Shown one piece after another: positions 58,661 through 64,000 of a DNA stretch of 64,000 bases. The notes beneath the pieces are model-generated. The model saw only the letters and a program-made list of their open reading frames with translations, was not told the DNA's origin and made no database searches. Position 1 is the stretch's first letter; the number at the start of each line of letters is the position of its first letter. The position numbers were made by a program, and so were the translations under genes. The stretch comes from MGBC120314 sp051880495 (lineage in GTDB: Bacteria > Bacillota > Clostridia > Lachnospirales > Lachnospiraceae). The stretch covers positions 32,439 through 96,438 of the forward strand of contig JBJEOB010000163.1 of NCBI GenBank assembly GCA_051880495.1. The letters run 5' to 3'.

Positions 58661-59319
58661 CAAAAGTACTTGTTATTGATGATCAGAGAATCGCCAGGGA
58701 ATACATGGAAAATGTGGTTCGAAACGGCGAAGGCTATGAGCTGGTGGGAAGTCTGACTCAGGCGGACATGGCTGCTACAGTCTGCCGCCGAAGCGCAATA
58801 GACCTTGTGCTGATGGATGTCTGCACCCACGGCAGAAAGGACGGCATAGAAGCCGCCGCCGAGTTGAGAGCACAGTTTCCACAGCTGAAAATCATTATCG
58901 TCACCTCCATGCCGGAGGAGAGCTTTATCAAGCGGGCAAAGGAGGTTGGAGCTGACAGCTTCTGGCACAAGGAAGTAAGTCCCGAGGAGCTTATTACCGT
59001 GATGGACGCTACCATGCAGGGAAAGCATATGTGGCCCGGTGAAACGCCCATTGTCAAGCTGGGTGTTACGACAAGCAAAGAGCTGACTGACGCGCAGCTC
59101 AAGGTTTTGCGGCTGGTCTGTGAAGGCCTGGAATACAATGAGATTGCACAGGAATTGAATCTTTCCGTCAATACCGTGAAGTGGCACGTTACCAAGATTC
59201 TTGAGGAGACCGGGTTTGCCAACAAAACCCAGCTTGCCATTGCCGTCACCGGAAAGCGGCTCATTATTCCAAAGCTGCTTGACAATACAGACGATGGAGA
59301 TAATCTTCCCATCGTATAA
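58657..59319 (+). CDS. NarL/FixJ-type response regulator
   Basis: 220 residues. The receiver domain (about 1-120) has the acidic pair in VLVIDDQRIARE, the phosphorylatable Asp in LVLMDVCTHG (Asp 51), the Thr/Ser switch in IIVTSMP and the Lys in FWHKEVS. The C-terminal LuxR HTH reads LTDAQLKVLRLVCEGLEYNE, then IAQELNLSVNTVKWHVTKIL. GTG 58657 is the start, with GGAGG upstream. Targets are unknown; the nearest candidates are the surface protein genes on either side. A strong terminator follows. Confidence 0.92.
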   Translation: MTKVLVIDDQRIAREYMENVVRNGEGYELVGSLTQADMAATVCRRSAIDLVLMDVCTHGRKDGIEAAAELRAQFPQLKIIIVTSMPEESFIKRAKEVGADSFWHKEVSPEELITVMDATMQGKHMWPGETPIVKLGVTTSKELTDAQLKVLRLVCEGLEYNEIAQELNLSVNTVKWHVTKILEETGFANKTQLAIAVTGKRLIIPKLLDNTDDGDNLPIV

Positions 59320-59343
59320 AACAAAATGAATTACAAAATACAC

Positions 59344-59376
59344 AAATAAAGCTGTTTACACAGCTTTATTTTTTTG
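59344..59376. terminator. Terminator after the two-component genes
   Basis: AAATAAAGCTGT (59344-59355) pairs with ACAGCTTTATTT (59360-59371), 12 pairs with a TTAC loop, then T run. Confidence 0.88.
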
Positions 59377-59510
59377 GCACAACCATACTTTTGTATGGTG
59401 TGTTTTGAAATACGCTTCGGTATAATATGACATAGCATAGGGTTACTGCACCTTTTTATGCCACAATATCATAAATAAGGGCGTAAAAAGAGAAACTGGG
59501 GGTGAGGCAG

Positions 59511-59894
59511 ATGCGGAGAGTAGTGATTGATATGCAGAATGCCCTGTTTGCGGATGCGGTTGCTGAAGCTCTGCGCCGGTTTGATTCTGATTTTGATCCG
59601 GTGATGAGTGAAAGCCCGGACAAAACGCATTATCTGTGCGACGCCGTGCTTGCAAATGTCCTGATTATGGAAGTTACCGCATACACGCCATGGAAGCTGG
59701 AGGAAAGGATGAAGATACGGGACGAGCTTAAGAAAACCAACCCGGATTGCAAGATCGTGTTGGTTGTGGACGAGAATACAGAGAAAAAACTGGCGGACAG
59801 GGTGCGTCAGGCGAAAAAAGACGGTCTTGTTGACAATTTCATCTACGGTTCTGTTTCTTCCAGCTATTTTTCAGCGGTCATTGACGCTTTGTAA
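59511..59894 (+). CDS. Stand-alone pseudo-receiver protein
   Basis: 127 residues with the length and strand-helix order of a CheY-like receiver: VVIDMQNALFADAVAEAL at the start, LIMEVTAYTPWKLEERMKIR in the middle (the position of the phospho-acceptor Asp is Glu in LIMEV), then PDCKIVLVVDENTEKKLADR and NFIYGSVSSSYF near the end. There is only one acidic residue in the first loop and no conserved Lys, so phosphorylation is unlikely; the Glu could mimic the active state. ATG 59511 follows GGGGGTGAGG. It has no DNA-binding domain and may tune the adjacent kinase pair. Confidence 0.65.
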   Translation: MRRVVIDMQNALFADAVAEALRRFDSDFDPVMSESPDKTHYLCDAVLANVLIMEVTAYTPWKLEERMKIRDELKKTNPDCKIVLVVDENTEKKLADRVRQAKKDGLVDNFIYGSVSSSYFSAVIDAL

Positions 59895-60009
59895 GGAGGA
59901 TGAAGAATCGTAGAAGCTCTCTTTGTCGTGTGGGAGAGCCGGAAAAACAATCCACACGGTCAAATCAATCGGCAAAATGTCGGAAAGAAAAAGATGGGAG
60001 GATACAATT

Positions 60010-63000
60010 TTGAAAGCAAAAATGAAACAAAAAAGGATGTTGAGCCTTGTGCTGTCCTTTGTACTGGCGCTTGGTTTATTGCCGTTTGAGCCTACTGCTG
60101 TGTATGCGGCAAACGCAACTATAGTGTACATAACAGATGCGGTTGGCGGGGACACTCAGACAGTAACTGCAGATATTGAAGATAGTGTAGGCGGCTGGTC
60201 TTATGTGGCAGAAACTGCCACCCTCACGCTTGACGGCTTTGATGGAGCGTATATTGAGGCGAATGGAGATCTCAATATCGTGTTAAAGGGCGCAAATACC
60301 ATAACTATGGCATCCGATTCAGAGTATGGTATAAAGACCGATGGAAAGCTCACAATTGATGACACTACATCACCGTCTGACGACAGCCTTGATATTATAT
60401 GTAATGAGCCTGATGCTCGTGCATATATGATTCACACCGGCGGAGCCGGCTCGGAAAAAGCTGCATATATTGACGGAGGTACAGTAAGGCTTAAGGGAAC
60501 TACAACCAATAATAGTATTATGGGAGTGTACTACTGGTTATATGTGAATAATGACGCTAATTTAGATATAGACCTGTCTGCCGGGGAAAATAACGTCGGT
60601 TTGATAGGCGTAGCTTCCGCATTCTACCAGAAAACAAGCGGCGTAGTGTCAGTGTCTGTAGATACCCTGGCTTCCTATTCTTATCTGATATATAGTCTGT
60701 ATCAGCAGGGAGCAGGTGATATAAATCTGACATCAGAAGGAAAGGCGAAGGTAGTATCCTATGACTTCCAGCAGTCCTCAGGCGGCACGGGAACTGTAAC
60801 TGTTAAGGGCTATGTAAATAGATTCAGACCGTATATGAAGGTTTGTACGGTAGAAGGATATGATAATGTTATCTGGTCATATTATACAACGGATTCCTTA
60901 GGGCATAGCGACTATTTCCTCTGCGACAGCACCGGAGCGCCGATCAAGGATCCTGTAATTAAATACGTTGAGAATCAGCCTCTTAAGGTAATGGACAGTC
61001 CCCTTTTTGATATACCTGAGAAGAAGGTCGGGGAGAGCTTTGAGAAGACCCCATACTGGTATCAGGGCTGTAAGGGAGGAACCGGAAGTTATGAATTCTA
61101 TCTTGCAGATGACAGCGATCCTCTTCCTGATGGAATTTCTGTTAATTCAAGTGGATATTTTAACGGCGCACCGACAGATGCCCACGCCGCAGGCGAGGTA
61201 AAGATAGAGGTAGTTTCCGGCACGGAAACAGCCTACTTTACTATTAATTATGGTGAGATTAAGGAAAGGGATTATTTTCTTACTATAGACGGAACAGATG
61301 TAAATATGGCATCAGACAGTACCGGTACGGGATATTCCTATACTGCCGAAGATCAAACTCTTACACTTAGCGGCTATAACGGAGGTCCTGTTATTTCAGA
61401 AAAACCCCTTAATATAGTGCTTGATGGCGCCAACACCATAACTATGGCATCCGATTCAGAGTATGGTATAAAGACCGATGGAAAGCTCACAATTGATGAC
61501 ACTACATCACCGTCTGACGACAGCCTTGATATTATATGTAATGAGCCTGATGCTCGTGCATATATGATTCACACCGGCGGAGCCGGCTCGGAAAAAGCTG
61601 CATATATTGACGGAGGTACAGTAAGGCTTAAGGGAACTACAACCAATAATAGTATTATGGGAGTGTACTACTGGTTATATGTGAATAATGACGCTAATTT
61701 AGATATAGACCTGTCTGCCGGGGAAAATAACGTCGGTTTGATAGGCGTAGCTTCCGCATTCTACCAGAAAACAAGCGGCGTAGTGTCAGTGTCTGTAGAT
61801 ACCCTGGCTTCCTATTCTTATCTGATATATAGTCTGTATCAGCAGGGAGCAGGTGATATAAATCTGACATCAGAAGGAAAGGCGAAGGTAGTATCCTATG
61901 ACTTCCAGCAGTCCTCAGGCGGCACGGGAACTGTAACTGTTAAGGGCTATGTAAATAGATTCAGACCGTATATGAAGGTTTGTACGGTAGAAGGATATGA
62001 TAATGTTATCTGGTCATATTATACAACGGATTCCTTAGGGCATAGCGACTATTTCCTCTGCGACAGCACCGGAGCGCCGATCAAGGATCCTGTAATTAAA
62101 TACGTTGAGAATCAGCCTCTTAAGGTAATGGACAGTCCCCTTTTTGATATACCTGAGAAGAAGGTCGGGGAGAGCTTTGAGAAGACCCCATACTGGTATC
62201 AGGGCTGTAAGGGAGGAACCGGAAGTTATGAATTCTATCTTGCAGATGACAGCGATCCTCTTCCTGATGGAATTTCTGTTAATTCAAGTGGATATTTTAA
62301 CGGCGCACCGACAGATGCCCACGCCGCAGGCGAGGTAAAGATAAAGGTGGTTTCCGGCACGGAAACAGCCTACTTTACTGTTAATTACGGAGAGATTACA
62401 TATAACAATCCCGTAACCTCTATGGAGCTTGACAAAACTGAGGTTGCTCTAAACAAGGGTGAAGCAGTTGAACTTACGGCAACAATTTATCCTTCGGATG
62501 CAGATAAGAGAAATGTAAACTGGAGCTTAAGCAGTAACCTTGGAAATCTGGAGGAGCTTTCCTATGATGAAAACTCCAATACAAGAACGGCAAGATTTAC
62601 GGCAGGAAAAAATGCGGGCGCTCTTGATATTACAGCAGCTTCCCTCATAGGAGGCTTCAAGAAGAAATGTACGGTATATATTAAGGAGGCAAAGCCGACA
62701 GCTTCAGCCGGTAATAAATATATAGAAGGACTTGAAGCAGGAAAAGCATATACCGTAAACGGAACAGCATATACAGCAGATTCATCAGGCAAAATAGAGA
62801 TTGATGACGGCTGGAGAGAGACGACAGTATCAATTGTAAGAACAAATGAGGAGCCAAAGTGCAATTCAGATGCACAGGAGCTGACAGTCGGCAAATATAC
62901 AGCTGTAGATATCAATACATTTACAGATGCCGTATCTGTGGAGTACAGCTCTGTTACCTATGACGGAAATAAGAAGGAACCATCGGTTACGATTACGGGT

Positions 63001-64000
63001 CTGGTCTTGGATACAGATTATACTGTGTCCTATGAGAATAATGTAAATGCGGGTAAAGCCACTGTAGTAATCACAGGAAAGGGCGATTATTGCGGTACGA
63101 TGTACAGATATTTTACAATTGATAAGGCTTCAATAGAGGAATTCGAGTTTACCCTGTCAGATACAGAGTATACATATGACAAGACAGAAAAGAAGCCGGA
63201 GATATCAGTATTAGGACTTGTAAAAGACACAGACTATACAGTAGCGTACAAAGACAATACTGCAGCCGGAACAGCAACAGTAACAATAACCGGTAAAGGA
63301 AATTATCAGGGTATAGTAACTAAGAACTTTACAATAAATCCTGTATCCATAGAAGACAAAGACGTTAATATTTCTGTTACCGAGTATGAGTATGACGGTA
63401 CTGCGAAAACACCTGTTATATCAATCCCCGGACTTACAAAAGGTGTAGATTATAAGGTGGAATACTCGGACAATATACTTGTGGGAACAGCAAAAGCGGT
63501 TGTTACAGGTATTGGAAACTATAAGGGAACCGTAGTGAAAACCTTTACAATTATTTCAGGCACAGAGTACGCCATCACCGTAACAGACGGTAAAGCGACA
63601 GCAGGAGGTGTTGAGGTCACCAAAGCGGCAGCGGGAACCACAGTTACCCTGACCTCAAATGCAGCTCCTTCCGGTCAGGTGTTTGATAAGTGGGTTGTCG
63701 AAAGCGGAAGCATAACACTTGCGGACGCAAACAGCGCAACTACTACATTCACAATGCCGGCAGGTGATGTAAGCGTGAAAGCAACATTTAAGAAGACAAC
63801 TGTATTGGATGAGGCACAGGTAAAGGCGTTTGTTGAAAGACTCTATAACAATATCTTAGGCAGAGCCGGCGATGAAGAAGGCATAGGTACATGGGTAACA
63901 GCTCTTGCAAACGGAACACTTAACGGTGCAACGGCAAGCTACGGTTTTGTTAACAGTGATGAGTTCAAGAACAGCGGTCTTACTAATGAGCAGAAGGTAG
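60010..64000 (+). CDS. Large secreted surface protein with duplicated domain (partial, runs off the window)
   Basis: At least 1,330 residues, open at the window end. TTG 60010 follows GGGAGG; a signal peptide (KRMLSLVLSFVLALGLLPFE, cleavage near YAANA) comes next. Two copies of a beta-helix-like plus Ig-like unit of 379 residues follow (about 50-425 and 430-805). Then come a Big-2-like Ig domain (TSMELDKTEVALNKGEAVEL), three Ig-like repeats of the TYDGN..P.....L..DY.V.Y type (about 975-1180), an InlB-like repeat (KATAGGVEVTKAAAGTTVTL, VFDKWVVESGSI) and a DUF4214 domain from LDEAQVKAFVERLYNNILGR (about 1266) at the edge. Likely a surface adhesin or glycan-binding protein. Confidence 0.88.
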   Translation, partial: MKAKMKQKRMLSLVLSFVLALGLLPFEPTAVYAANATIVYITDAVGGDTQTVTADIEDSVGGWSYVAETATLTLDGFDGAYIEANGDLNIVLKGANTITMASDSEYGIKTDGKLTIDDTTSPSDDSLDIICNEPDARAYMIHTGGAGSEKAAYIDGGTVRLKGTTTNNSIMGVYYWLYVNNDANLDIDLSAGENNVGLIGVASAFYQKTSGVVSVSVDTLASYSYLIYSLYQQGAGDINLTSEGKAKVVSYDFQQSSGGTGTVTVKGYVNRFRPYMKVCTVEGYDNVIWSYYTTDSLGHSDYFLCDSTGAPIKDPVIKYVENQPLKVMDSPLFDIPEKKVGESFEKTPYWYQGCKGGTGSYEFYLADDSDPLPDGISVNSSGYFNGAPTDAHAAGEVKIEVVSGTETAYFTINYGEIKERDYFLTIDGTDVNMASDSTGTGYSYTAEDQTLTLSGYNGGPVISEKPLNIVLDGANTITMASDSEYGIKTDGKLTIDDTTSPSDDSLDIICNEPDARAYMIHTGGAGSEKAAYIDGGTVRLKGTTTNNSIMGVYYWLYVNNDANLDIDLSAGENNVGLIGVASAFYQKTSGVVSVSVDTLASYSYLIYSLYQQGAGDINLTSEGKAKVVSYDFQQSSGGTGTVTVKGYVNRFRPYMKVCTVEGYDNVIWSYYTTDSLGHSDYFLCDSTGAPIKDPVIKYVENQPLKVMDSPLFDIPEKKVGESFEKTPYWYQGCKGGTGSYEFYLADDSDPLPDGISVNSSGYFNGAPTDAHAAGEVKIKVVSGTETAYFTVNYGEITYNNPVTSMELDKTEVALNKGEAVELTATIYPSDADKRNVNWSLSSNLGNLEELSYDENSNTRTARFTAGKNAGALDITAASLIGGFKKKCTVYIKEAKPTASAGNKYIEGLEAGKAYTVNGTAYTADSSGKIEIDDGWRETTVSIVRTNEEPKCNSDAQELTVGKYTAVDINTFTDAVSVEYSSVTYDGNKKEPSVTITGLVLDTDYTVSYENNVNAGKATVVITGKGDYCGTMYRYFTIDKASIEEFEFTLSDTEYTYDKTEKKPEISVLGLVKDTDYTVAYKDNTAAGTATVTITGKGNYQGIVTKNFTINPVSIEDKDVNISVTEYEYDGTAKTPVISIPGLTKGVDYKVEYSDNILVGTAKAVVTGIGNYKGTVVKTFTIISGTEYAITVTDGKATAGGVEVTKAAAGTTVTLTSNAAPSGQVFDKWVVESGSITLADANSATTTFTMPAGDVSVKATFKKTTVLDEAQVKAFVERLYNNILGRAGDEEGIGTWVTALANGTLNGATASYGFVNSDEFKNSGLTNEQKV
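60298..61206 (+). repeat. Perfect internal direct repeat, copy 1
   Basis: Identical over 909 bases to 61435-62343 (offset 1,137 bases, exactly 379 codons). Sequence on both sides is homologous but clearly diverged: AAATACC against CAACACC on the left, and G/A, A/G changes on the right at 61207 and beyond. Confidence 0.97.
61435..62343 (+). repeat. Perfect internal direct repeat, copy 2
   Basis: Copy 2 of the 909-base repeat. I compared the two copies line by line and found no difference. The segment encodes residues about 476-778 of the surface protein. Confidence 0.97.

Noticed and set aside
58417..59343. Long minus-strand open frame opposite the response regulator gene
   Set aside because: The plus-strand regulator has full receiver and HTH motifs; the minus frame has no recognisable domain or start signal and is favoured only by the higher GC content.
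61007..61201. Short open frames at 61007-61201 and 62144-62338 with identical products
   Set aside because: They are alternative-frame shadows inside the two identical copies of the surface protein repeat, with no ribosome binding site.

Overview
The window looks like a chromosomal segment of a low-GC, Gram-positive anaerobe of the Clostridia, most likely family Lachnospiraceae. This rests on AT-rich codon use, strong AGGAGG-type ribosome binding sites, TTGACA/TATAAT promoters with 16-18 bp spacers, a CcpA-type cre box, PPi-type pyruvate phosphate dikinase, an L20-type leader before infC-rpmI-rplT, and many lipoproteins and InlB-type surface proteins. No 16S or other taxonomic marker is present, so genus is not assigned.

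Layout. 1-6.4 kb: housekeeping (recO, glyS, a zinc-ribbon membrane protein, ppdK). 6.4-8.6 kb: a small accessory islet with an AbiEi/AbiEii toxin-antitoxin pair lying between two near-identical copies of the ppdK terminator, followed by a truncated ArdC-like gene. 8.6-11.2 kb: ferrous iron uptake (feoA, feoB, FeoB-associated Cys-rich protein) with repeated GTTAG-N6-CTAAC operators. 11.3-15.7 kb: uracil salvage (uraA-upp), a DUF5131 radical-SAM-like protein and a Lon-like AAA+ ATPase without a protease domain. 15.8-28.1 kb: signalling and transport: two EAL proteins with degenerate GGDEF domains, an orphan solute-binding lipoprotein, kdgK, a heterodimeric ABC exporter and a PocR-domain pseudokinase. 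28.1-33.2 kb: mscL with a zinc ribbon, an acyltransferase, truA, dus and rqcH. 33.4-40.7 kb: translation and transcription core (L20 leader, infC with an ATT start, rpmI, rplT, tRNA-Asn next to asnS, a trigger-factor-like lipoprotein, uppP, an RpiB/LacAB isomerase, a sigma-70-like protein lacking region 4, and 6S RNA). 40.7-44.6 kb: SpoIID-like, YihY-like and metallophosphoesterase genes.

44.7-64 kb is a surface-display and signalling region. A 2,780-residue InlB-repeat protein is followed by three small secreted or membrane-anchored proteins, a LuxR-type regulator, then a higher-GC block encoding a 7TM sensor, a histidine kinase, a NarL-type response regulator and a pseudo-receiver. It ends with a second large surface protein, cut by the window edge, which carries a 909-bp perfect internal direct repeat.

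The strongest candidates for something new are: the sigma-70-like protein without region 4, six bases downstream of an isomerase gene and directly upstream of 6S RNA; the surface-protein cluster with its own split sensor system and pseudo-receiver; and the AbiE pair flanked by duplicated terminators. All functional links between neighbours are inference from gene order.
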